Assembly: GCA_014281115.1 (NCBI GenBank)
Contig: JACONQ010000005.1
Location: 3,596,001-3,660,000 of the forward strand
From: Laburnicola sp. R22_1
Lineage: Eukaryota; Ascomycota; Dothideomycetes; Pleosporales; Didymosphaeriaceae
Direction of reading: 5' to 3'
Length of the DNA: 64,000 nt
The notes under the pieces are model-generated. The model saw nothing but the letters and a program-made list of their open reading frames with translations, did no database searches and had not been told where the DNA came from. Position 1 is the stretch's first letter. Each line of letters starts with the position of its first letter. This document shows, piece by piece, positions 46,785 to 57,127 of this stretch. The translations under genes were made by a program, and so were the position numbers.

Positions 46785-47072
46785 TATTAATTAGGTACTC
46801 TATAGCTAGCTATATAGACATTAAATTTTAATCCTCTATACTAGTAAGCGTAGAGGGTATATAGGGCGATTGTACGAGGAAAGGAAATAATATAATAAAA
46901 TAACTTAGTATTAATTACTTGCCTCTAGAGAGGGTGTAGATAGAAAGGAGAAGATTTTATAGCTTATAGGCCGCGGCGCATAGGCATTATATAATCCCTA
47001 TGTGATGCCATTATGCAGTAATATTAAAATCTTAACACTCTTAGGTGCCCTTATCTATACGGTATACGAACA
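46785..47072 (-). repeat. 5' LTR of Copia A2
   Basis: 288 bp, collinear with 33730-34017; begins TATTAATTAGG and ends CGAACA, followed by the ATATT duplication at 47073-47077. Confidence 0.88.
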
Positions 47073-47731
47073 ATATTACTATATATTAGAAAGAAGATAA
47101 ATAAGAATAAAATTAGAAGTAGTAAAAAGAAGATAAAGGTGTTCATTAATAAGTTGCTAGGAGAGAAGAGCGTTACATAGATATACTAGATTCTTATAGT
47201 TACTATAGCGTTAAATAGTAAGCGTAATATATAAGTGCGCTAGGATAGTGGCCCGCTTATTGCGCAATTGCTAATAATAGTAATAATAGAGTAAGAGTTA
47301 GTTTTCTATACACACTTTAAGTAACTTAGAGTTAGAGCACTTATAGATATTAGGTAAGTACGTAGTTTATAAACTGTCTTTATAAACTATTATTATATTA
47401 GTAGAGACTAGTAGACTGTATTTTTAGGCGCTATACTAGAGCGGTCTTTCTATCCTAACCTACACAGGCTTAAATTAAAAAAATATATTAAAAAAGGTAA
47501 TTAACACTAAATAAATAATGCGATCTTATATAATAATATCTAAAATATTGTTAAAGTAGACACTTAGTTTATTAGTATCTACTAGTAATAGTAGAAATAG
47601 TATTAAAGTATCTAGAATATAGTAGGTAACTATTTCTATTAGATTTATAATTTATATATTTTCTAGAGATTCTTATAGGTTCTAACCTCTAAAGCTAATA
47701 TTAGTATTGCTAGGTGTCTAATTAATCTTTA

Positions 47732-48899
47732 TTAAAGATCTTTGTCGTGTGAAGATTCTAACTAAGGTCGAGTCCGCACTATATATAGAGAGGAGTAAAA
47801 TAGGAGGCACTATAATCTAGTACCTAGCACATAGTAGTAGTAATAAAATATACACAAAATAATAATGATTTTATTATTAGTGTTCTGCACAATAGCATTG
47901 TTAATAGTAGTTAATAAATAGTCTACTATTTAGCATAACTAAGTTATATATTATTTCTTAACTAGTGGACTATTAGAGAGCTATAGTAAAGCGCAGAGTT
48001 ATAACTATAGTTTGCTGTACGCATATTATATAAGACTGCCTACTCTTATAATATTCGCGACGTCTAAAAATTCTTCCCTTTTAATATATACAATACTAAG
48101 TCTTTTAAATCTAACTCTTTAATATGTATAGCGAGCTAGCTTTCTAGCGTCCTAAGATTAAGTTGTCTAATACCCGCGGTTAGATAGCTGCTAGAGAATT
48201 TGAAACTGACATAGACAACTAGCTAGGTAATATTAGCTATCTAGCCTACCTACTGCAAGATATAGTTAAGGCAGGCCTGCTAGAGGACTAGATTAATTAT
48301 ACTATTCTAGAGGTTATAACTAATAATCTATTTAGGCTATATACTATCTTTATACAACTCTAAATCCTTAAGTGCAAGACTATCCTTTTATATAAAGGGC
48401 TAAGCGATAATATTGCAATATTTATATAATAATAATAGCTCCTTGCTATTACGTTATTGGCAAGGCTAGAGGACAGACTAAGACATAGTAGTGGGCGACT
48501 ATTAGAAAAGGAGAGGGTGTTCCTTATATGTTGCTAGAGCGCGCGCGCATAGCTATAGTAGGAGAAGCTTCTAGCGGTAGTTAAAATCTTGCGAGCGTAT
48601 AAGGATAATAAGGAGTAAGGACGGCGGCGCGATAAGAGTAAGAGTAAGCAGCAGCAGGGGGAGCATAGAGGAGATAGGCGATAGTAAGGTCCTGGGGAGC
48701 AGTATATAGCCCACTAGTTGCGAGGAAAGATTTACTATAGAAGAGTAACAAAATAGTTAGGTTAGTTACTATCGTAATTGTTATTATTATTATTATAGCG
48801 AAAAATATTGTTAAAGAAATTATTAATTACGTAACATAGTAGTTAGTTAAACAGCCGGCCTAGAATTATATAATATCACGGATTAACTCTAGTAGAGAA
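47732..48899. mobile_element. Family-3 retroposon-like element, long copy (1168 bp)
   Basis: Flanked by a perfect 14-bp duplication CTAATTAATCTTTA (47718-47731, 48900-48913). A2 has the empty site near 44208. The left end is TTAAAGATCTTTGTCGTGTG. A plus-strand frame from about 48120 to 48750 contains recognisable protein-like sequence (EFETDIDN, ISYLAYLLQDIVKAGLLED, LLAVVKILRAYKDN) with TAA/TAG interruptions, ending in a very basic KSKSKQQQ-like segment. I do not recognise the protein; the layout is Gag-like. Confidence 0.7.
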
Positions 48900-49633
48900 C
48901 TAATTAATCTTTATATAGGAGTTCTTTTATATATATACCTCTAGCTATACTTTGCTAATAGTAGAAATTCTTACTATACCTATATTCTATAGTTTATCTT
49001 AGTATATTATATAGTATTAATCTTTAAGAATAAACTATTCTACACACTTCTCTAGCTTTATCTTATAAATATATTTGCTAGTTATATAGTAAAGATAGGT
49101 AGTAGTAGTTAGGTAAAATACCTAATTATTGCTATTCTTATTATTTTTACTCTACTTTTCTTCTTTATGTAAAGTAGGTTCCTTATTATACCCTTCTATA
49201 TTCTAAATATAGGACTAAACAGTTTTGTATAAAGGCGTTTTATTATTATATTTTTATAAAAGGTAATATACTATCTTATTATATAGGTATGCTTATTACG
49301 CGGATAGTTAGAAGACTAATAACTTTCCTTATAGTATATAAAATACTTCTTTAGTCTTATATAAATATTATTTAATTGGAATTTCAATTGCAATAATAAT
49401 AGTATAAATTATCTGTAAAATTCTTACTTATAAGGGCCTAGTAATCTTCCTCTTTATATAGAAAAGTTATATTTGCGATTAGTATAGTCTATATTAGCCT
49501 TTTATATATACTAATTAGATTAGCAATTAATTATAACTTAGATTAACGTATAGAGATTAGTAAATAGAGCTTTATAAGTAGGCTTAGGAGTGAATATAGC
49601 CTACTCTAGCTCTAGGTATCTATAGTATACTTA

Positions 49634-49757
49634 TGGTTTGTTTGTTTATTTTTTGCGACTAAGGGGTTTCTAATAAAATTATTACAATAGTAGGAGTTAT
49701 CCCTCCTACTATTATTAATACAGAAAAGCGTTTTAAGGTAGTGTTAATAAAAATAGG
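49634..49757. mobile_element. Family-2 element, short copy (124 bp)
   Basis: Flanked by a 12-bp duplication ATAGTATACTTA / ATAGTGTACTTA (49622-49633, 49758-49769). A2 has the empty site near 44930. It keeps only the T-rich end of the family plus ~100 bp, including an 11-bp-stem hairpin AATAGTAGGAG...CTCCTACTATT. The T-rich end is longer and patterned (GTTT repeats), as a 3' A-rich tail would be on the minus strand. Confidence 0.78.
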
Positions 49758-49780
49758 ATAGTGTACTTATATAATAGTAG

Positions 49781-49887
49781 CATTAAAGATTTTTATTATG
49801 TGGAGATTCTAACTAAGGTCGAGTCTGCACTATACACAGAGAGGAGTAAAATATAAGGCACTAAAACCTAGTACCTAGTATATAGTA
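49781..49887. mobile_element. Family-3 element, short copy (107 bp)
   Basis: Flanked by a perfect 12-bp duplication ATATAATAGTAG (49769-49780, 49888-49899), sharing one base with the previous insertion's duplication. It matches the first ~105 bp of the long copy at 47732. The two short inserts are therefore adjacent, separate events. Confidence 0.78.
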
Positions 49888-52234
49888 ATATAATAGTAGT
49901 ATAAAAAGAAATTTCTCTAGTAAAATCTATACCTAATACTCTTAATATAAGAGTAAGCCTATTAATTATTACCTTTAGAACTTTGTGCAGACTCTTATTA
50001 GAGTTCTTACGCTAGTATTGTATAAAAGTTATTATAGTCTAATTTATCTAATACTAGTTATAGTTAATAATAGTATTAAAGTAACTATTAAGTACTTTAT
50101 ATAAGCACTTCTATAATTATTTAGAGTAAATAGTATAAAGGTAATACTATGCTATATAGCTAGTAAGAATATCTAGAAAGATATTTAGATATTAATCCTT
50201 AGTAATATCTAGGCGTCTACATAGATCTATAAAGATCCTAGTCTTATTTGCTAAAATATTATATAGAGCTTTAGTATAGTTATTATCCTTATTCTATGCC
50301 TTTTAAAATTAGATTATTTTGTTAGCTAGAATTCTTTAAGAAGGTAGGTTATACTTAGGTAGAAGCTTATATAGGTTAGATTATAGCATAGGCTTAATCT
50401 ATATAGATTAGTATAGTGCCTATAATTTGCGTTTAACTAGTAGTGGCTCTATTCTATATAGTATTTAATAATTGCGAGTAAGTAGGTAAAATAGTAGTTA
50501 GGTACTATATATAAAGAGTAGTAGTTTATTTAGTTATTTATATAAATAAGATTATTCTTAGTACTTATATAATAGTTTTTTAAGATATTTATAGGGACCT
50601 ATAGTTATATAGGTGCCTATAGTAGTAATAGCTTACTTTATTTAGGTTTGTGCAATAGCCTAACTAGCTTAAGTATTTTTAAGATTAGTCTTAGTATTTA
50701 TATATAAGAAGTTAAGTAAGCTAGTAAAGGTAGTAGTGTATAAGTAATATCTATATTACCTTAGACTACTTTATATAGTTTGCTAGCACTTATAGCTCTA
50801 GTGTCTATTCTTAGTATAATACTCTTTTCTTCTAGGACTATAATAAGCTCTCTTCTAAACGTATAGTTTAACTTAAAAAAATAGTGTTTTTTTCTATTCT
50901 TTAAAGTCTTCCTAGAATAATTCTAAGAAAGCTGTCCCTTTTAGTATAATATATAATAATTAGTAATAGTATATACTATATATAATTATATTTTTAATAG
51001 AAAGAAATTATCTACTAGGTTAATTTTATCCTTTTAGTACTTAGGTCTTGTTCCCTTATATAGTGTTATCTCTAATATTTCTATCCCTTTAGTATACTTA
51101 TTATATAGTCTAGTATATTTAGATATATTAGTGTTATCTTATAAGATAGAGGTAGTAAAGGCGGAGGCTTTGTGCAGAATAGTAGTAGGGGCAGTTATTA
51201 TGTGGCTAGTTTATTTAATAGGTTAGTTATATAAAGAATTACGCTTTATTAGGGTTTATTATATAGAGAGCGTTAGACTAAGAGATTAAAGTTGCCTAAG
51301 TAAACTTATAAATTTAATAGTAACTCTAGCTATAGACTTATATATACTTCTAGCTTAGTAGGAATATAAATCTAGAACTCTAAGGTAGTAGGCTAAGTAA
51401 CTATAGAAAGGCGCTTAGCCTCTTATATATCTTTCCTCCCCTCCCTAAAATAATTCTAGCGTTATATTTTATACTCTCTATAGTAGTAGTACTAATTTCT
51501 CTTCTACGCGCCTAAAGTCTTAAGAATAAATCTAATACTATATATACTAGTAATAGTGCTCTAAGCCACTATAAGGTTCTAAGCGTACTTTAGCTAGAGA
51601 GAGTACTAGGCTCCTATTCTTCTACTTTTAGTAGGGCAACCTAGTTATTATATCTAACGCATCTATATTTATATCTCTTAGGTTCTATAGCGTAGCTGCC
51701 TATTTTAGTTAAGAATTTACGCTAGTGTTATTTACTCTATCTAAGGTAAATAAAAAGGTTCCTGCTTTAGTTCTACTTTTCTTCTCTACTCTACTACTAT
51801 ATTTGCAACGCTTTTTATTAATATTACACTATATTCTAATTACTACTTCTACTTTTATACTATTTTTACTATCTTTCTTATTATTAATCTCTATTATAGT
51901 TAGAGCTAATAAGTAATATCTTATAGTAGTCCTTACAACTCTAAGTAAGTGTTTAAAGCCTAGCTTAACTATAGCTTAGTATTTTCTTATAAAAATTATA
52001 ACCTATAACAAACACTCTTACTTATAATAGTAAGCCTTTACTACCTACTCTAAATTTCTATAGTGCTAAAGACTTTAAGAAGTTTATATATAATAAGACT
52101 ATAAAGGACTATAATAGAGTTAGTTCCTTAGTTCTTTTGCGTTATTCCTTAGTTCTTTTGCGTTATTCCTTACTAATTTTAAGTAGTTTTTTAAGAACTT
52201 AAGCTGTAATTAGAAGACTATTAAGACTATCTAT

Positions 52235-52352
52235 GTGTGTAGTGTTATATTAACTACCTAGGAGTAGTACGACAAAGGCTTTCATCTCGAATAACATGAC
52301 AAAAAAAGTAGAGCCCCCTGCTTAGTAATTAAAAAGAGCGTAAAAAAGGTAT
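52235..52352 (+). mobile_element. Short retroposon-like element, copy 5 (118 bp)
   Basis: Flanked by a perfect 12-bp duplication AAGACTATCTAT (52223-52234, 52353-52364). It lies in Gypsy B, so the family has inserted into at least three different host repeats in this window. Confidence 0.85.
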
Positions 52353-54479
52353 AAGACTATCTATATAATATTTAAAAAGTGTGTTTTTAAGACTACCTAT
52401 ATTTATAAGAAGACCTACTAGTACTACCTTAAGCAGCCTATTTTCTATGCGTAGAGGCTTATAGGAAAGAAGTATAACTATAAGGCTTATATTATTTACT
52501 TTAGTAAGTATTTAGGCAAGATATAATAATTCTCTAGTAAACTTCCTTCTTACTAATTTATATCTTAGATTTAGGATAGCTTATAAGAGAACTTTACTAA
52601 AACTAAATTTACTAATCTTATTTTAGAATATATTCTCTATAGTAATAGTTATACTAGTAAGCCTCTTATTAATCTCTAGTAAGCTTATCTTAACGTCTTT
52701 ATCTATAAGCATAGCTCTACTATCTAGAGTGCTTAAGTTAAGCTCTAAGAAATAGACAATACTAATACTAGATATTCTAAATAGAATGTAGAGCTTTTGC
52801 GTTAAATTCTTATAGTTTAGTAGAATACTTACGCTATTCTCTAAGCTCTTTCTAATAAACTTGCTATAAGTTCTAAGTTTTTTTTAGAGTTTATCTTCTT
52901 TAGCTAATATTATACTATAGTTAATCGCCACTCCTACTTTGCCTATTCTAGAGCCTTCCTATTAGAATCTAGTTAAGCTTATCCTAAATATTATAGAAAC
53001 TATCTGCGCTAGCGAGATATTAGAAGAATATAAGATTACTACTCTTTTAGAGTGTATTAAGTAGGTTTTAGGTTTTATAACTATTAGTTCTAATTAGATT
53101 ACTATTCTTTATAAGAAGATTAAGGGGATAAACCTTAATTCTAATCTAGACAAAAGTGAGTTTATAGAAAAGAAGTAGTATTTCTATCTATTCTTTTAGA
53201 ATATTAGGATTTTTTTATTTTTATATCTAGTCTTATTATAGAGATCTAAAGGTATTTTCTTATATAGTTTATAACTTTATAAGTATAGCTAAGCTATAAG
53301 CTTAGCTTCTAAAATGCTTTAATTTCTTTAGTTACCCTATATCTATTTCTCCTCCTTTATAATATTCTTCTCTAAATAGCCCTTCTTTCCCCTTTTCCTA
53401 ATCGCCCTACTTCCTATTACTTAGGATCTATATTATTTTATTATAGAGAGAATAATTCTCCCTTTTTTTACTAGCTTATATTAGAGCTAACGCTCCTAAA
53501 TAATTTATAGTACTTTCTTACGCGTTCTTTACTCTTCTAAGCAAATTATAGTTTTATTTCTTACTAATCCTTAAGTAATTAGTAAAGAGGACTAGAGGTC
53601 TAGACTTATTCTAATCTCCTTTTAGTAGAGGCTTCCTAAGTTCTTTACTAAAGATACAACTTCTGTACTAGAAGCTATAGCATATTTATTAGTTTAGAGA
53701 GTTTCTATAAAAGTCTATAAGTAACTCTTTATTATTATTTTAGAATAGAAAGGTGTATATTTTCTAGCAATCGAATACCTCTATAGTAGAGAGATTTGTA
53801 GTAGGTTTCTAAGTGAGATTAGTATTATCTAACTACTTAACTTAGTATAGTAATCTCTATAGTCCCTTTCCCCTTTAGGTAGGTTTTTTAGCTAAGATAT
53901 TTTCTATAACCTATTTCTCTTCTTCTTTAATAATAATAGCCTCTAGTTTCCTATTATTTATAGCCTAGCTAGGAAGAGGATCTTCTTTAGCTAGGCGTAG
54001 ATAATTTACTAAGAATACTAGGTAAACTTTAAATAGAATATCTAGTTCTATATTATAGGAGTTTACTACTTATATAACTATAAACTTTATATTTTTTAGT
54101 CTAACTTTTTATTAGGGTAGAAGTTAAATAAGTAGTTTTTATACTAGAGCTAGACTTTGTCTCCTTTCTTTAATATAAAAGCGTCTCTCTAGTGCTAGTT
54201 TACTTGCCGCTTCTACTCTTATTAGAACTTAGCTATTTTAGCTTAAATAAATATAAAAACTTTTTAGAATTTCTATAGTAAAGCTTTAGTAGACTTTACT
54301 AGCTACAAATCCTATTAGTAATAGTTAATAGCTTCTATCTCTGTATTTAGCTTAGATAGATTTATATTATATTTATACTAGAAAAAGAATAGTGCCACTT
54401 TAGTAAAGGTAGCTTCTTACCTATTAATAGCTATTTACGCTATAAAGTAGTATAAAGTCTAATTCTTCTAGTCTTATTA

Positions 54480-54850
54480 TATAAAGGTATAAAGGTATGC
54501 CTTAATTATAAAATTTATATATTTTATAGTGCTATTAGTCTCTAGGTATTTAAAGGAGAATAATCTCCTCTAGATTTTTATCCTCTTATATAGATACCTT
54601 TAAAAGTCGCTTATAAATTAACCTTTATAGTTAGAGGTTATAGTATTAGAGAGCTAATAGTAGGCCATAATATAATAGAGAAACGCCTCTACTATTATTT
54701 TTACCTCTAAGTTTAGTAGAGGGACTAAAACTATTTCTTTCTTTAGCCTATTATATACTACTATTATATTTATATTTCCCTACTTATAAGAAGCTTAGTA
54801 ATAAAGTCTATAGAGATTTTCTTCTATATTTAGTTTAAAAGAAGAAGAAG
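54480..54850 (-). pseudogene. Integrase core remnant of Gypsy B
   Basis: The reverse frame gives VVYNRLKKEIVLVPLLNLEV (54720-54775), then EAFLYYIMAYY, then FISDFxRYLYKRIKI (54574-54620). Known Gypsy integrases have VVDRLTK...LVPL...AF...HGLP...SDRGxQFxSxFW at these places. The catalytic Asp of the second block (SDRG) is not preserved here (SNYKG-like). Stops are TAA/TAG. Confidence 0.7.
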
Positions 54851-55529
54851 TTTTAGTAGTCCTTATTTTATATCTCTTTATAGCTTTATTCTTTTATATA
54901 TATTATAGTTCTTAATAAATTTATAAATAAAGTCTAATATTTCTAGAAAGAAGTATAATCTAGTAACTATTTTATAGGTAATCTCTCTTTCTAGGTGCCT
55001 AGATATAGAGGAGTTATAGATTGCAGTAACTAGTATTATTTATAAGGGTTCCTAGTCTAGAACCTATCTTTATTTCTAGTACTAAAGATAACTAGTGTTA
55101 TTAATATTGTATTTTTATATAGCAACCTTTAGGTTTAGAGAGGAGAGGAAAGTACGCCTATAGTAAAAAATACACTTTTTTACTTTTTTTAATATAAAAT
55201 CTCTTTTAAGCTATAGAACTATAGTTTATTTAAGTCTAGGTCTATTAGAGGGTATGTTTCTAGTCTAGGGGGAAACTATTTTAGTAAGTAGAGAGGAGAA
55301 GACTAGTATTCCTTATATTTAGCCTAGCTTCCTTCTTCTCTAAGGGAGTTAAGCCTTTTAGGCAGAGCTTATATCGCTAAAGCTATAGATATTTAAAGCC
55401 TAATATTTCTATTTCTTAAAGAAATCTTCTTAAGAAGTTAAATTTTATAGAACTTAACCTAGTTATCTTTAGTATTAGTAGGCATATCCTGCTAGCGTTG
55501 CAAAAGGGCATTTACCCTTAAGTTAATAT

Positions 55530-55709
55530 TGTCACAACGCGTCCCCTGTGGCAGCGTAACCCCCTAGTTGACCTAGACTGGCCTAGATTAGCCTTGGCTA
55601 GGGCAGAGTTTTCTTCTTAGGCCTTGTAGCCTTTAGACCTACTTTCCTTTTTTAAGGGATCGCCTTAATAGTGAATTGATAGATTAAGCATTGTACCCAC
55701 GATCTTACA
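55530..55709 (+). repeat. 5' LTR of young Gypsy
   Basis: 180 bp, TG...CA ends; differs from the 3' LTR at GGGATCGCC/GGGATCCCC and at CCACGATC/CCACAATC. Confidence 0.95.
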
Positions 55710-55747
55710 ATACGATCCCTTACCACCTTATATCTTATCATTCCAAC

Positions 55748-57127
55748 ATAAGCGACGTCCGTCGAAGCCAACACCTGGCCTCCGTAGCCGGCCCAAGCGG
55801 AGCGACAGTAACCAGCGAGGGGCAACCTCACGCCAGCATCAAGGACCCCAGACCAGGCCAAACTGGCACGGACAAAGGACAAACAGCCTTAAGCGCTAAA
55901 GAAGCTCAGATACAACATCAGGAAGAGGAACTCAAGCGAGAAATTAAGATCGCGAAGAAGCGCGAGGCTATTAAAGCCTTGCAGGACCAACTCAAGATCC
56001 TGCAGGTCGAAATAGGACCTAACAATAACGAACAAAGAACCTCGACCCTTGCGACCGACGCCAAAGCCGCGACGAAGAAGGACAAGGGCAAGGGCAGGCA
56101 ACTGACGCCCGAAACTATCGAAGAGGATACAAGCGACCCTAATAATAGCAGCGACTCGTCAGAGGAGCCTAGCAGCCCTGGAGAGGACTCCCCTCCGCGT
56201 AAGAAGGGCGGACGAAAGAGCAAGCGACCAAGCAAAAAGGACAGGAGGAAGCCCCCAAGGACTAGCATCGCGCCTATCGTCCCACCCCAAACGACAACAG
56301 CTAGCTTAGACCTACAACTACTAAAACCGCCAGAGCCTCCCCAATTCGAAGGAAGAGGCCGGAAGGAACTAAACGCCTAGGCAAGAGGCTGCGAAGATTA
56401 CATTCAATACGCACCGGCCCTCAGCACTAATCTAGCCCAGACAAGGTTCGCACACCGCTATCTTGGGGACACGCAACGCAACTTCTAGAACAGGGTAGTC
56501 CGGGAGATCCCCGAGCGCAAACGCGAGCGTAAGGTAACATAGAAGCTAATGAAGCAGACTATGGTGGACACCCTAGGATCGAGCTAGGAAAGAGAACAAG
56601 AGGCTTGTCAGCGCATTAAGAACGCAAAGCAGAGTTATTAAACCCCAACTAAACTCCTAAACTATCTCAAGAATCAGTGGGAAGAGACTAACCCTAATCA
56701 TGCCTTAAATAATCATGACAATTAGCACATTAGCGATTTCTTCTCCGCTCTAGACAGTCAAGTAGTGGAGAGGCTCTAATGGCAACCACAGCAGTAGACC
56801 AGCCTCATCCAACTAGAGGAGACAGCCAACCAACACTGGCGGGTCATCCAAGGGCCGAAGCTAGGCAAGCGAAAGCAAAAGGATAACAATAAGGAGGCCT
56901 AAGAGGACAACAGGCGAGGCACAACCAGCTAGAAACGATCTAGGTTAAACAACACCAGACCAGGCCAGAGGCGCCATAACCCGCAACGTAAGGAACAGAA
57001 TAAGCGTCGCAAGGCACAATCACTGCTGGACTAGAAAAAGAACAACTATTTCTACTATCACAAGCAAGGGCACTACAAAGACAACTGCCCAAAGCGAAAG
57101 ACAGAAGCAGGAAAAGACAAGCCCTAG
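55748..57127 (+). pseudogene. gag: Gypsy Gag, inactivated by nonsense and missense mutations
   Basis: The frame starts at an ATA (55748) followed by AGCGACGTC; an ATG altered to ATA is the simplest reading, since no other in-frame ATG is near. An acidic/basic low-complexity N-terminal part runs to 56379, then a dozen or more TAG/TAA stops follow. The zinc-knuckle region at 57041-57090 reads YFYYHKQGHYKDNC, in which the first two Cys of CxxCxxxxHxxxxC are Tyr. These changes are G-to-A on this strand, i.e. CpA-to-TpA on the other, the RIP signature. Gag cannot be made from this copy. Its frame is offset by one base from pol, and the two overlap at ~57004-57127. Confidence 0.85.

Larger units (their letters stand above)
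33730..47072 (-). mobile_element. Degraded Copia LTR retrotransposon copy A2
   Basis: LTRs of 288 bp each lie at 33730-34017 and 46785-47072, flanked by the 5-bp duplication ATATT (33725-33729, 47073-47077). Without the nested young Copia the element is about 7.8 kb. It is read on the minus strand. RNase H and connection sequence are recognisable at about 35400-36900 (for example NNKDLSSQLGF, IYTNSKSL, IRWINRKDNPTNAYTKKAL, with stops between). A 276-bp insert (36273-36548) and the young Copia (37788-43316) lie inside. It is heavily mutated but somewhat less AT-rich than A1. No intact frame remains. Confidence 0.88.
33052..47525. mobile_element. Family-2 retroposon-like element, full-length copy split by Copia A2
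   Basis: Both ends match the copy at 28228-29357: GTTTTTTTGCGACTAAGG on the left, AATAAATAATGCGA on the right. It is flanked by a 13-bp duplication TTATATAATAATA (33039-33051, 47526-47538). Subtracting Copia A2 and its target duplication leaves about 1126 bp, against 1130 bp for the first copy. It lies within A1 and hosts A2, so it is the middle layer of the nest. Confidence 0.75.
27109..51262 (-). mobile_element. Degraded Copia LTR retrotransposon copy A1, with many nested insertions
   Basis: The element reads on the minus strand. Its 3' LTR is 27109-27393 (~285 bp), the same sequence family as the 288-bp LTRs of copy A2. Reverse-strand translation near 30050-30160 gives the Copia RNase H C-terminal pattern (INRKNNPTN...KKALN). 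The internal sequence is collinear with A2 but carries insertions at 27918-28004, 28228-29357, 31836-31960, 32585-32694, 33052-47525, 47732-48899, 49634-49757 and 49781-49887. Similarity to A2 ends at ~51262 without a second LTR, where Gypsy B begins, so the 5' part was probably displaced or lost. Stops are dense throughout; no coding capacity remains. Confidence 0.8.
51263..55529 (-). mobile_element. RIP-degraded Ty3/Gypsy element B (part), interrupted by the young Gypsy
   Basis: AT-rich sequence. Reverse translation around 54480-54850 shows a Gypsy integrase core: IDFIT, YNRLKKEIVLVPL, LEVKIIVEAFLYYIMAYY and FISDFWRYLYKRIKI, matching DRLTK...VxAF...H.LP...FxSxFW. Element B therefore reads right to left, and its reverse transcriptase side should lie to the right, split by the young Gypsy inserted at 55530. 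The left boundary is set where similarity of A1 to A2 ends (51262). No LTR was identified. Confidence 0.65.

Noticed and set aside
51725..51916. Short hydrophobic plus-strand frame in the AT-rich region
   Set aside because: Low-complexity Leu/Ile/Ser from AT-rich mutated DNA; no start context, no homology pattern.
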